Of a stretch of 64,000 nucleotides of DNA, positions 36,295 to 46,500 are shown piece after piece (the first letter of the stretch is position 1; each line of letters begins with the position of its first letter). Origin of the DNA: Mycobacterium sp. IS-1590 (GTDB lineage: Bacteria; Actinomycetota; Actinomycetes; Mycobacteriales; Mycobacteriaceae). A program made the translations under genes and the position numbers. The stretch spans positions 495,919-559,918 of the forward strand of contig NZ_LQIW01000001.1 in NCBI RefSeq assembly GCF_001500025.1, given 5' to 3'. The notes below the pieces were generated by a model. That model was not told the DNA's origin. It searched no databases and was given only the letters and a program-made list of their open reading frames with translations.

Positions 36295-36990
36295 ATGAAC
36301 ACGACGCCTCCGGCACCCGGGCCAACCGACTCGGCGACCTCAGGCGTGTCGGCCGACCATCCCGGCGTCAACGAACTTTTCGCGCTGTTGGCCTATGGCG
36401 AGGTGGCGGCGTTCTACCGCCTGACCGAGGAAGCGCGCATGGCCCCGAACCTTCGCGGGCGCATCAACATGGCGAGCATGGCAGCCGCCGAGATGAACCA
36501 CTACGAGGTGCTGCGCGACGCCCTCGAGCGCCGCGGGGTCGACGTCGTGCCCGCGATGACGAAATTCGCGTCGGCCCTTGAGAACTACCACCGGCTGACC
36601 ACCCCGAGCACCTGGCTCGAGGCACTGGTCAAGACCTATGTCGGCGACGCGCTGGCGGCCGACTTCTACCTCGAGATCGCCCACGCCCTGCCCGACGAAG
36701 TCGCCGACGTCGTGCGTGCGGTGCTGTCGGAGACCGGCCACTCCCAGTTCGTCGTCGCAGAGGTGCGCGCGGCGGTGACGGCCAGCGACAGGCAGCGCCA
36801 CCGGCTCGCGCTGTGGTCGCGCCGGCTCCTCGGGGAGGCCATCACCCAGGCGCAGTTCGTCATGGCCGACCACGATGAGCTCGTCGACCTGGTGCTGGCC
36901 AGCGGCGAAGGCCTCACGCAGATGACCGAGTTCTTCGACCGGCTCCAGCGCACACACGCGTCGCGGATGGAGGAGCTCGGTCTCGCCTGA
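36295..36990 (+). CDS. Ferritin-like (MiaE-like) di-iron domain protein, Rv3210c type
   Basis: 231 residues. A four-helix ferritin-like fold is indicated by a repeated di-iron ligand pattern: Glu36 in AYGEVAAF, E66-x2-H69 in AAEMNHY, Glu127 in YLEIAH and E146-x2-H149 in SETGHSQF. This matches tRNA-(ms2io6A)-hydroxylase-like and related carboxylate-bridged di-iron proteins. Whether it hydroxylates tRNA or another substrate is not known. The ATG coincides with the expected transcription start (TATTGT 7 bp upstream). Its stop is 1 bp from the stop of the convergent MmpS-like gene. Confidence 0.85.
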   Translation: MNTTPPAPGPTDSATSGVSADHPGVNELFALLAYGEVAAFYRLTEEARMAPNLRGRINMASMAAAEMNHYEVLRDALERRGVDVVPAMTKFASALENYHRLTTPSTWLEALVKTYVGDALAADFYLEIAHALPDEVADVVRAVLSETGHSQFVVAEVRAAVTASDRQRHRLALWSRRLLGEAITQAQFVMADHDELVDLVLASGEGLTQMTEFFDRLQRTHASRMEELGLA

Positions 36991-36991
36991 C

Positions 36992-37747
36992 CTATTGGGT
37001 GCAGGTGGCGATCATCGAGTTGTTGTTCTGCGCGGCGATCAACGTGCCGGCGGCGTCGAGGATGCTGCAGTTCAGCTGACCGCCGACGCTGGTCGCCGTG
37101 ACCGATTTCAGCTCCACGCCGGGGTCGAGGACCACCTGCTTGACCCAGGGCAGCGCGACGTTGACATCGGTCCGCAGGGCGCCCTGACCGTCGGTGTAGA
37201 TGACGGTGACCAGGTCGAGCAGCTGGCGGTTGCCCGTCACCCGGTAGGTCACGGTGCGTGGTGACGGCGGCGCGGGCGGCGGAACGGCCGCCTGGGCTGT
37301 CGTGCTCGGCGCGGGGGGTGCCGTCGTCTCGGCGCTCGGGGTGACCGTCGTGACCGTCTCCGGCGGCAGCGAGGGAACGACGGGCGCACCCGTTCCCGCG
37401 CGCGGCGCGGTGGTGGCCGGGGCGCTCGACGGCACCGGCGCTTCCGACGTCGCGGTGGCCGACACCGAACCGCTGTCGCCGCCACCGAGGATGATGCCGG
37501 TGGTCCCGATCGCGATGAACAGGATCACCCCGGCGATACCGGCGACCCACATCCAGCGCCGGTCGATGCTCTCCTCGTCGTAGGGCTGCTCGTAGTCGTC
37601 GTAGTCCTCGAACTCGGCAGAACCGGGGTACTCGTAGTCGAAGTCCTCGGTCGGCGGCTCGGGATAGTCGGAGTAGCCAGAGGGGCTGGGAATCCGCTCC
37701 GTCGGGGTCAGCGAATACGGTGAGTGCGCGGTGTAAGACCTGTTCAT
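36992..37747 (-). CDS. MmpS-like membrane protein with Pro/Thr-rich linker (Rv3209 type)
   Basis: 251 residues from the ATG at 37747 (MNRSYTAHSPYSL); an extension to 37831 lacks a ribosome-binding site. Order: an acidic, Tyr-rich cytoplasmic tail (DYEYPGSAEFEDYDDYEQPYDEE); a membrane segment WMWVAGIAGVILFIAIGTTGIIL; a roughly 75-residue Ala/Pro/Thr-rich linker; and an extracytoplasmic beta domain (VTYRVTGNRQLLDLVTVIYTDGQG ... WVKQVVLDPG) like that of MmpS transport accessory proteins, with two cysteines for a disulfide. No MmpL partner is adjacent. It could assist lipid or siderophore export. Confidence 0.8.
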   Translation of the reverse strand: MNRSYTAHSPYSLTPTERIPSPSGYSDYPEPPTEDFDYEYPGSAEFEDYDDYEQPYDEESIDRRWMWVAGIAGVILFIAIGTTGIILGGGDSGSVSATATSEAPVPSSAPATTAPRAGTGAPVVPSLPPETVTTVTPSAETTAPPAPSTTAQAAVPPPAPPSPRTVTYRVTGNRQLLDLVTVIYTDGQGALRTDVNVALPWVKQVVLDPGVELKSVTATSVGGQLNCSILDAAGTLIAAQNNNSMIATCTQ

Positions 37748-37985
37748 GTGGGTTTTCCCGGTGTCGTCTCGAGCGTAGAAGATCGTGCCGCGCCTGATGC
37801 TATCGAGGCGGAAGTGACGGGTGAGGTTCACCGGCTGGTGTGTTGGTTACGGTCCGGACTCGGTTCGGTCGCCGTAGATCTCGGCGCTACGCCCACCGCG
37901 AACCCACCGGCGCGGTGCGGCCGTCCGGTGGGTCGTCCACTAGCCTTGGCTCAAGTTCTTCGCAAAGACGAAAGGGGCCCACGGC
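37748..37985. promoter_or_regulatory. Divergent region MmpS-like / TB9.4
   Basis: 238 bp, no supported gene. ACCCACCGG (37902-37910) / CCGGTGGGT (37925-37933) is a perfect 9-bp inverted repeat with a 14-nt spacer. TAGCCT at 37941-37946 is a plausible -10 for TB9.4, placing the repeat over its -35 region. AAAGGGGCC near 37970-37980 is the ribosome-binding region. Confidence 0.45.
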
Positions 37986-38925
<940 letters not shown>

Positions 38926-39031
38926 TTACTACCGTTGATAAAGCATGCAGGTGAGGCGCGGATCACAGCGCGCGGGGCGGTCGATGGCGCGCCGAAAGTA
39001 AGAGGACCTCGGCCTGTGTCATCCTGTTGCG

Positions 39032-40093
39032 GTGACCTACGACTCCCGTTCGCGAGGAGCACCGATGGGTCCCGAACACGGCGGGGGTGTTCGCGTGCCC
39101 GCGCTGCGCAACGAATGGCGTGAGCCGTTGCGCGCCCAACGCGATCCCCTCGCGGAGAGCTCGGGGCGGGTCAGGTCCAATCGCGACGAGCACCGCGGCT
39201 TCCGCAAACAGTCGTGGCTCGGACGCTTCGTCTCCACCTACGGCTGGCGCGCCTACGCGTTGCCGGTTCTGATCGTGTTGACCGGAGTCGTCGTCTACCA
39301 GACCATAACCGGCACCGGCGCCCCCGCGCCGAAACAGGCCGAGGGCCCGGTGCAGGGCCCGCCGACCATCGGCGTGGCCAGCACGGCGATCATCGGCGCG
39401 CCCCCCAAGGGGTTGACCGAGTTCGACGCGAACCTGCCGACCGGGATCCTTCCCCAGGGCGGCCCGTTCACCGAGGCCGGCGCCAAGACGTGGCACGTCG
39501 TGCCGGGGGCCACCTCGCAGGTCGGCCAGGGCACCGCGAAGGTGTTCACCTACACCGTCGAGGTCGAGGACGGTATCGACACCGCGACGTTCGGCGGCGA
39601 CGAGGCATTCGCCCGCATGGTCACCGAGACGCTGGCCAACCCCAAGAGCTGGACCCACAACCCGCAGTTCGCCTTCACCCGTATCGACGGGACATCGGGC
39701 ATCGAGCCGGACTTCCGGGTGTCGCTGAGCACGCCGATGACCGTGCGCGAGGGCTGCGGCTACGACATCCAGCTGGAGGCGTCCTGCTACAACCCGGCCT
39801 ACCGTGACGGCCAGCCGCGCGTGTTCATCAACGAGGCGCGCTGGGTGCGCGGTGCGGTTCCGTTCCAGGGTGACGTCGGCTCGTATCGGCAGTACCTGAT
39901 CAACCACGAGGTCGGCCACGCGATCGGTTACCAACGGCATGAGCCGTGCGGGGGCAACGACCAACTGGCGCCCGTCATGATGCAGCAGACCTTTTCGACC
40001 AACAACAACGACGCGGCGCGCTTCGACCCGCAGTCGGTTCAGCCCGACAACCACACCTGCAAACCGAACCCCTGGCCGTACCCGATCGCCTGA
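39032..40093 (+). CDS. DUF3152 membrane-anchored zincin-like protein (Rv3207c type)
   Basis: 353 residues from a GTG (an ATG at 39065 is the alternative). A basic cytoplasmic N-terminus of about 70 residues is followed by one membrane segment (YALPVLIVLTGVVVYQTI), a Pro-rich stretch and an extracytoplasmic domain. The latter has HEVGHAIGYQRHEPC: an HExxH zinc site with a third His placed one residue later than in the metzincin consensus HExxHxxGxxH. Cysteines before and after could form disulfides. A secreted or anchored metallopeptidase is likely, but activity is not shown. Confidence 0.8.
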   Translation: MTYDSRSRGAPMGPEHGGGVRVPALRNEWREPLRAQRDPLAESSGRVRSNRDEHRGFRKQSWLGRFVSTYGWRAYALPVLIVLTGVVVYQTITGTGAPAPKQAEGPVQGPPTIGVASTAIIGAPPKGLTEFDANLPTGILPQGGPFTEAGAKTWHVVPGATSQVGQGTAKVFTYTVEVEDGIDTATFGGDEAFARMVTETLANPKSWTHNPQFAFTRIDGTSGIEPDFRVSLSTPMTVREGCGYDIQLEASCYNPAYRDGQPRVFINEARWVRGAVPFQGDVGSYRQYLINHEVGHAIGYQRHEPCGGNDQLAPVMMQQTFSTNNNDAARFDPQSVQPDNHTCKPNPWPYPIA

Positions 40094-40094
40094 G

Positions 40095-40174
40095 TTCCTT
40101 CCTTAATTCCGCGAGCGGCCGTGTTTGTGCGGCAACACGCCGTGCCTGGACGTACCAGAGCGGTCGCTCGTACA
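40095..40174. repeat. CGCGAGCG-type 3'-UTR repeat element, copy 2
   Basis: Begins 2 bp after the DUF3152 stop. CGCGAGCG (40110-40117) is followed by a hairpin CGTGTT (40120-40125) / AACACG (40134-40139) with an 8-nt loop, then CGTAC and CGGTCGCTCG (40161-40170), an imperfect complement of the left end. Compared with the copy at 13569-13587 (CGTGTC/GACACG), the last pair of the hairpin changes from C-G to T-A, a compensatory substitution. Confidence 0.65.
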
Positions 40175-40285
40175 CGCCGACCGACCGCCGCGCCTGCGGG
40201 AAGCGATCGTCGCTCGTTGCTGTTGAATGTCCTAACTGCTGTGATGGTCATAGACGTTGAATCAGGTGGATCAAGGAGAAACACG

Positions 40286-41464
40286 GTGTCGACACCGTTG
40301 CCGCCGCTGGTAGAACCGGCGGCCGAACTCACTCGCGAGGAAGTGGCGCGCTACAGCCGTCACCTCATCATCCCCGACCTCGGCCTCGACGGGCAGAAGC
40401 GGCTGAAGAACGCCAAGGTGTTGGTGATCGGTGCCGGCGGGCTGGGTTCGCCGACGCTGCTCTACCTCGCCGCGGCCGGTGTCGGCACGATCGGGATCGT
40501 CGAATTCGACGTGGTCGACGAGTCGAACCTGCAGCGCCAGATCATTCACGGCCAGTCCGACATCGGTCGCTCGAAGGCCGAGAGCGCCCGCGACTCGATT
40601 CTCGACATCAATCCGCTGGTCACGGTCAACCTGCATCAGTTCCGGCTCGAACCCGAAAACGCCGTCGAGCTCTTCGAGCAGTACGACCTGATCCTGGACG
40701 GCACCGACAACTTCGCGACGCGCTACCTGGTCAACGACGCCGCCGTGCTGGCGCACAAGCCCTACGTCTGGGGATCCATCTTCCGGTTCGAGGGCCAGAT
40801 CTCGGTCTTCTGGGAGGACGCCCCGGACGGGCTCGGGCTGAACTACCGCGACCTGTACCCCGAACCGCCGCCACCGGGAATGGTGCCGTCGTGCGCCGAG
40901 GGCGGAGTGCTCGGCATCCTGTGCGCGTCGGTGGCATCGGTGATGGGCACCGAGGCCATCAAGCTGATCACCGGCATCGGCGAAACGCTGCTGGGTCGGC
41001 TGATGGTCTACGACGCGCTGGACATGACGTACCGCACGATCAAGATCCGCAAGGACCCGTCGACCCCGAAGATCACCGAGCTGATCGACTACGAGGAGTT
41101 TTGCGGCGTGGTGTCGGATGCCGCCGCCGAGGCCGCGGCCGACTCGACGATCACCCCTCGCGAACTCAAGGAGCTGCTCGATTCGGGCAAGCCGTTGGCG
41201 CTGATCGACGTGCGTGAACAGGTCGAGTGGGACATCAACCGCATTCACGGCGCCGAGCTGATCCCCAAGGGCGCCTTCGAATCCGGCGAGGCGCTGGCCA
41301 AGTTGCCGACCGACCGGACGCCGGTGTTCTACTGCAAAACCGGTGTGCGCTCCGCCGAGGTGTTGGCGATCGCGAAGAACGCAGGGTTCTCCGATGCGAT
41401 GCATGTGCAGGGCGGAATCGTCGCGTGGGGTAAACAACTCGAACCCGACATGGTCATGTACTAA
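40286..41464 (+). CDS. moeZ: Adenylyltransferase/sulfurtransferase MoeZ (MoeB1)
   Basis: 392 residues from a GTG with AAGGAGAA upstream; longer frames run through the repeat and are shadows. The ThiF/MoeB domain shows IGAGGLGSP (ATP loop, about residues 49-57), DxxNLQRQ, GTDNFATRYLVND and MVPSCAEGGVLG. The C-terminal rhodanese domain has the active-site loop FYCKTGVRSAE, with the persulfide cysteine near residue 360. It adenylates and thiocarboxylates sulfur carriers such as MoaD2 and CysO, feeding molybdopterin, thiamine and cysteine synthesis. Confidence 0.95.
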   Translation: MSTPLPPLVEPAAELTREEVARYSRHLIIPDLGLDGQKRLKNAKVLVIGAGGLGSPTLLYLAAAGVGTIGIVEFDVVDESNLQRQIIHGQSDIGRSKAESARDSILDINPLVTVNLHQFRLEPENAVELFEQYDLILDGTDNFATRYLVNDAAVLAHKPYVWGSIFRFEGQISVFWEDAPDGLGLNYRDLYPEPPPPGMVPSCAEGGVLGILCASVASVMGTEAIKLITGIGETLLGRLMVYDALDMTYRTIKIRKDPSTPKITELIDYEEFCGVVSDAAAEAAADSTITPRELKELLDSGKPLALIDVREQVEWDINRIHGAELIPKGAFESGEALAKLPTDRTPVFYCKTGVRSAEVLAIAKNAGFSDAMHVQGGIVAWGKQLEPDMVMY

Positions 41465-41497
41465 CGGCTGGTTTGCCGAAACTCCGCTTACGCTGAG

Positions 41498-42355
41498 GTG
41501 GTGACTGTCGAACGGCCACCGGATCATGTGCTGGCCGCGTTCGGCCTGACCGGTGTGCAGCCCGTTGCGCTTGGGCCGGGCTGGGAGGGTGGCTGGCGCT
41601 GTGGCGAAGTGGTGGTGTCGATGGTCGCCGACCACGCCCGCGCCGCATGGTCGGCCAAGGTCCGCGAGACGTTGTTCGTCGACGGGGTGCGCCTGGCGCG
41701 TCCGGTGCGTTCGACCGACGGGCGGTATGTGGTGGCCGGATGGCGCGCGGACACCTTTGTCGCCGGGACGCCGGAACCCCGCCACGACGAGGTGGTCTCG
41801 GCCGCGGTGCGACTGCATGAGGCGACGGCCAAACTCGAACGCCCGAGATTCCTGACGCAGCCACCGGTGGCGCCGTGGGCCGATGTCGACGTGTTCATCG
41901 CGGCCGACCGCGCCGCCTGGGAGGAACGGCCGCTGCACTCGTTGCCGCCGGGTGCCAAGGTGTCGCCGGGGTCGGCCGACGGGCAGCGTTCGATCGAGTT
42001 GCTCAATCAGCTTGCCACCCTGCGCAAGCCGACGAAGAGCCCGAGCCAGCTGGTCCACGGCGACCTCTGCGGCACGGTGCTGTTCGCGGGCACCGCCGCG
42101 CCTGGGATCACCGACATCATCCCGTACTGGCGGCCGGCGTCATGGGCGGCCGGTGTCGTCGTGGTCGACGCCCTGTCCTGGGGCGAGGCCGACGACGGGC
42201 TGATCGAACGGTGGAGTCCGCTGCCCGAGTGGTCGCAGATGTTGTTGCGCGCGTTGATGTTCCGCATTGCCGTGCACGCCCTTCATCCGCGGTCGACGGC
42301 GGCCGCGTTCCCCGGACTCGCGCGCACGGCGGCCCTGGTCCGCCTCGTGCTCTAG
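41498..42355 (+). CDS. Phosphotransferase-like protein (Rv3205c/TIGR02569 type)
   Basis: 285 residues from tandem GTGs (41498 or 41501). A degenerate kinase-like sequence: GPGWEGGWRCGEVVVSM suggests a nucleotide-lobe glycine stretch, and LVHGDLCGTVLF corresponds to the HGD catalytic loop of aminoglycoside-phosphotransferase folds, followed by ITDIIPYWRP in place of the usual IDW/DFG metal motif. The family is restricted to actinobacteria and has no known substrate. It follows moeZ by 33 bp and is likely co-transcribed. Its stop is followed after 3 bp by a repeat-like segment. Confidence 0.75.
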   Translation: MVTVERPPDHVLAAFGLTGVQPVALGPGWEGGWRCGEVVVSMVADHARAAWSAKVRETLFVDGVRLARPVRSTDGRYVVAGWRADTFVAGTPEPRHDEVVSAAVRLHEATAKLERPRFLTQPPVAPWADVDVFIAADRAAWEERPLHSLPPGAKVSPGSADGQRSIELLNQLATLRKPTKSPSQLVHGDLCGTVLFAGTAAPGITDIIPYWRPASWAAGVVVVDALSWGEADDGLIERWSPLPEWSQMLLRALMFRIAVHALHPRSTAAAFPGLARTAALVRLVL

Positions 42356-42434
42356 CACCCCCCTTCTGGCGCGAACGTGGGTTACCCGCACACTTCCCGG
42401 CGCTCAGATGTGCATCAACCCCACACTCGCGGCG
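42356..42434. repeat. Imperfect inverted repeat in convergent gap, possible repeat-family relative
   Basis: The gap starts with a C-run, then GCGCGAACGTGGGTTACCC and GCACA. Read from the other strand it begins GCGCCGCGAGTGTGGGG, then GCACA, so the two ends are imperfect complements over about 25 bp. GGGT-TA-ACCC-like pairing lies inside. It is similar in layout to the CGCGAGCG elements (C-run next to the stop codon, then GCGCGA-CGTG) but too diverged to assign firmly. Confidence 0.4.
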
Positions 42435-42731
42435 CTAGAATCGGTGTCGCACCTCGGTGAGCCGGATCCGACCGTCGTGCGCGAGAACGCCTTCGGCGCG
42501 AAGCCGCTCCAGTTGGCGGGTCGCCAGGTGCGCAGCTGGTCTCCCTGACGCCGCGATCACCCGGTGCCACGGCAGGTCCGACGAGTCGGTGCGCATGATC
42601 CAGCCGACGATGCGGGGACTGGAAAGCCCGGTCGCGTCGGCGATGTCGCCGTATGTCGACACCCGGCCCGGCGGGATCGACGCGACCAGTGCGCGCACGG
42701 CCTCCACCTGCTCATCGGTGACCGGCGCCAT
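42435..42731 (-). CDS. Alkyltransferase-like protein (ATL, Rv3204 type)
   Basis: 98 residues. The MGMT-type DNA-binding domain is recognisable (VRALVASIPPGRVSTYGDIADATGLSSPRIVGWIMR), but the active-site PCHRV of O6-methylguanine methyltransferases reads PWHRV: the acceptor Cys is Trp. That is the defining feature of ATLs, which bind O6-alkylguanine without repairing it and hand the lesion to nucleotide excision repair. It is 2 bp downstream of lipV on the same strand. The frame continues upstream across lipV but that is a shadow. Confidence 0.92.
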   Translation of the reverse strand: MAPVTDEQVEAVRALVASIPPGRVSTYGDIADATGLSSPRIVGWIMRTDSSDLPWHRVIAASGRPAAHLATRQLERLRAEGVLAHDGRIRLTEVRHRF

Positions 42732-42733
42732 CG

Positions 42734-43507
42734 CTACGACTCGAGGTGTTCGCGGATCAACGCCGCCGTCTCGGCGGGCTTGGCCTGCGCGACCATGTGG
42801 TCGCAGTCCCACTCCGCAAGCGTGAAGTCCGAGCCGAGTCGCTGCGCGAGGGTGCCGACGATCTCGTCGGTGGCATACGGCGGCTCGGTGCGGGCGGCCC
42901 GCACGAGCGTCGTGGGGATGCCCTTGGGAGGCAACGTGGCCGGGCGGGCGAGCTCGCTCCAGTACGCCATCATCGCCGGGATGCTGATCCGCCAGCCGAC
43001 CCGTCCGGAGGGCAGGTCGACCAGATGCTCGTCGAGCTCGCGATCCAGCTCGGCTGACTCGACCTCGCCCCACGACCCATTCGCCTTCTCGGCGCGCGCC
43101 TCGGCGCGGTCGGTGTAATCGGGGGAGGCGAACATGTCGTCGGCGATCCGGCGCATCCACTCGCCGTCCAGGCCGACGGCCGGGTCCAGCAGGACCAGAT
43201 GCGACACCAGGTCTGGCCGGGCGGCAGCCAGCTTCAGCGCCACCGCGCCGCCGAACGAGTGGCCGACCACCACCGCGGGACGATCGAGCAGCGCGACCAG
43301 CGCCGTGACGTTCGACTCGATGGACCACGGTGCCGCCCAGGACGAGCGGCCGTGCCCGATGAGGTCCGGTGCGACGATCGTGTACTCGGGCAGGTGGCGT
43401 GTCGCCAGCGTCTGCCAGCGCTGGCCGTGCCCGGTCAGGCCGTGGATCGCCAACACCTGTGCGGGGCCGGCCGGCCCGTAGCGATGGACGTGCAGGGGTT
43501 CGCTCAC
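42734..43507 (-). CDS. lipV: Alpha/beta hydrolase LipV-like
   Basis: 257 residues from a GTG (VSEPLHVHRYG). The hydrolase fold is clear: oxyanion region VLAIHGLTGHGQRW, nucleophile elbow VVGHSFGGAVAL (Ser near 95) and terminal catalytic His in EWDCDHMV. The acid is probably an Asp in the strand before the lid-following helix. The position matches LipV, an esterase/lipase with acyl-ester activity. It is divergent from adnA with 63 bp between starts and overlaps nothing. Confidence 0.9.
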   Translation of the reverse strand: MSEPLHVHRYGPAGPAQVLAIHGLTGHGQRWQTLATRHLPEYTIVAPDLIGHGRSSWAAPWSIESNVTALVALLDRPAVVVGHSFGGAVALKLAAARPDLVSHLVLLDPAVGLDGEWMRRIADDMFASPDYTDRAEARAEKANGSWGEVESAELDRELDEHLVDLPSGRVGWRISIPAMMAYWSELARPATLPPKGIPTTLVRAARTEPPYATDEIVGTLAQRLGSDFTLAEWDCDHMVAQAKPAETAALIREHLES

Positions 43508-43541
43508 CGCTGTGATGCTGCCAGCATCGCGTGACGGCCAC

Positions 43542-43570
43542 TTGTCGGACCCCCGTGGTGTCATGCCCAC
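43542..43570 (+). promoter_or_regulatory. RecA-NDp/PafBC-like promoter of adnA
   Basis: TTGTCGGAC (43542-43550), 8 bp, then TGTCAT (43559-43564), compared with the LexA-independent DNA-damage consensus TTGTCRGTG-N8-TANNNT recognised via PafBC. The predicted start site, 7 bp later, coincides with the adnA ATG at 43571, so the message would be leaderless. The -10 second base is G rather than A. Confidence 0.55.
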
Positions 43571-46500
43571 ATGTCCGCACCGCACACCGACCTCACGCCG
43601 AGCGCGCTCACCGAGCCCGGCACGCGCGGCGTTTTCCGTGTGATCGGAGGGCCCGGCACCGGCAAGAGCTCACTGCTCGTCGAGACCGCGGTCGCGCACA
43701 TCGCCGCCGGCACGGATCCGGAATCGGTTCTGCTGCTGACGGGTTCGGCCCGGCTCGGCGCGCAGGCGCGGGCCCGCATCACCTCGACGCTGTTGCAGGC
43801 GGGTCCCCGCGCAGTGGTGCGCGAACCGCTGGTGCGCACCGTGCACTCGTACGCGTTCGCCGTCCTGCGGTTGGCCGCTCAGCGCAACGGCGACCCGCCG
43901 CCGCGGTTGATCACCAGTGCCGAACAGGACGGGATCATCCGCGAGCTGCTCGCCGGTGACCTCGAGGACGGCGACCGCGCGCCGACGGCGTGGCCGCACC
44001 ATCTGCGTCCGGCGTTGAGCACGGTCGGGTTCGCAAACGAGTTGCGGGACCTGTTGGCCCGCTGCGCCGAGCGCGGTGTCGATCCCGTTGAACTGCAACG
44101 CATCGGGCGACGCTCGGGCAGGACGGAGTGGCTGGCGGCCGGCCAGTTCGCCCAGGCCTACGAGCAGATCATGCTGTTGCGTTCGGCGGTCGGAATGGCG
44201 GCACCACAGGCCGCCATCCCGGCACTGGGTGCGGCCGAACTGGTGGGAGCGGCGCTGGAGGCGTTGGCCACCGACGGTGAGCTGCTGGCGGCCGAACGCA
44301 GCCGCATCAAGCTTCTCCTCGTCGACGACGCACAGCAACTCGACCCGCAGGCCGCGCTCCTGGTTCGGGTGCTCGCTCAGGGCGCCGAAACCACGGTGTT
44401 CGCAGGCGATCCCAATCAGGCGGTCTTCGGCTACCGCGGTGCCGACCCGGCGCTGCTGCGCGGCGAGGAGCCGGCGATCGTGCTGACCGAGTCACGTCGC
44501 TGCGCACCCGCGATCGCGCAAGCCATCACCGAGGTCGCACGACGGCTGCCCGGCGCCGAGCAGGGGCGCGTGCTGACCGGTGCGCCCGGCCCCGACGGCA
44601 CCCTGGCCGTGCGCATCGCCGCCTCGCCACATGCGGAGTCCGCGACGATCACCGACGCACTGCGACGGGCGCACCTCGTCGATGGCATCCCCTGGTCGCA
44701 GATGGCTGTCATCGTGCGTTCGGTGCCCCGCCTCGGCGCGGCGTTGGCCCGCACACTGGCCGCGGCCGGAGTCCCGGTGGACGCGCCATCGGCTGCGACG
44801 CCGCTCGGGGACCAGCCGGGCGTGCGGGCCCTGCTCACGGTGCTGGCGGCAACAGCGCAAGGTCTCGACGCCGAGCAGGCGGCGTCGTTGGTGACGGGAC
44901 CGATCGGGCGCGTCGATCCGGTGTCGCTGCGCCAACTTCGGCGTTCGCTGCGTCGAATCGACGGCTCACAACCGCCGCGTGATTTCGGCGATCTGCTGGT
45001 CGAGGCGTTGAAGCACGGGGTGCACGGATTGCCGGAGAACCTGAGCCGGTCCGTGGATCGCGTGCGCAAGGTGCTGGCGGCCGCCCGTCGCAGCGCCGAG
45101 ACGGGGGCCGATCCGCGCTACACGTTGTGGCAGGCCTGGCAGCGTTCCGGGCTGCAACGACGCTGGCTGGCCGCGAGCGAACGCGGCGGCGTGTCCGGTG
45201 CGCAGGCCGACCGGGACCTCGACGCCGTCACCGCGCTGTTCGACGTCGCCGAGCAGTACGTGAACCGCACCGCGGGCGCGACGCTGCGCGGGTTGATCGA
45301 TCATGTCGCGGGTCTGGGTTCACCGGCCCGCGACGAGCGCGCCGAGACCGAAGCAGTCGCGGTGCTCAGCGCCCACGCCGCGATGGGTCGCGAGTGGGAG
45401 TTCGTCGTCATCGCCGGTGTGCAGGAAGGCCTGTGGCCCAACACCGTTCCGCGTGGCGGCGTGTTGGCCACCCAGCAGCTCGTCGACCTGCTCGACGGTG
45501 TCACCCAGGATGCTGAAAGCGTGTCGACCCGGGCGCCGCTGTTGGCGGAGGAACGCCGGTTGCTCATCGCGGCGATGGGGCGGGCCCGCAGTCGCCTGCT
45601 GGTGACGGCGGTCGACAGCAGCGGTGACGAGTCGCTGCTGCCGTCGGCGTTCTGCTACGAGTTGAGTACGCGCTCACAAGACGACGGTTCCGACATGACC
45701 GAGCCGGTCAGTGCACCGCGCGTGCTGGCGCCCGCGGCGTTGGTCGGACGGCTGCGTGCGGTGGTGTGCGCGTCCGACGGTGCGGTCGACGACACAGTAA
45801 GGGCATGTGCGGCAACGCTGTTGGCGCGACTTGCGGCTGCAGGCGTGCCCGGCGCCGACCCGGCGCAGTGGCAGTCGATGACGCCGCTGTCCAGTGAGGA
45901 CCCGTTGTGGAACGGCGACAGCCACACCGTGACGCTGTCACCGTCGACGCTGCAGATGCTCACCGACTGTCCGTTGCGCTGGCTGTTGGAGCGGCACGGC
46001 GGCGCCGACGGTCGCGATGTGCGCTCGGCGGTCGGCTCGCTGGTGCACGCCCTCGTCGCCGACCCGGGACGCACTGAGAGCCAGATGGTCAACGAGCTCG
46101 AGAAGATCTGGCCCAAGCTGCCGTTCGAATCGCGCTGGTATGCCGACAACGAACTCGACCGGCACCGTGCGATGGTGGCGACGTTTGCGCAGTGGCGTGC
46201 GCAGACCCGCGGCGAGCTCACCGAGGTGGGCAGCGAGGTCGACGTCGACGGTGTCGTGGTCGACGGTGCCGAGGATGGGACCGACGTGCGTGTGCGCGGC
46301 CGCGTCGACCGCCTCGAACGCGACAGCGAGGGACGACTCGTCGTGGTCGACCTCAAGACCGGCAAGAGCCCGGTCACCAAGGACGACGCGCAGAACCACG
46401 CCCAATTGGCGATGTATCAGCTGGCCATCGCGGAAGGTCTGCTCGCACAGGGAGACTCACCGGGGGGCGGCCGATTGGTCTACCTCGGCAAGACCTGCGC

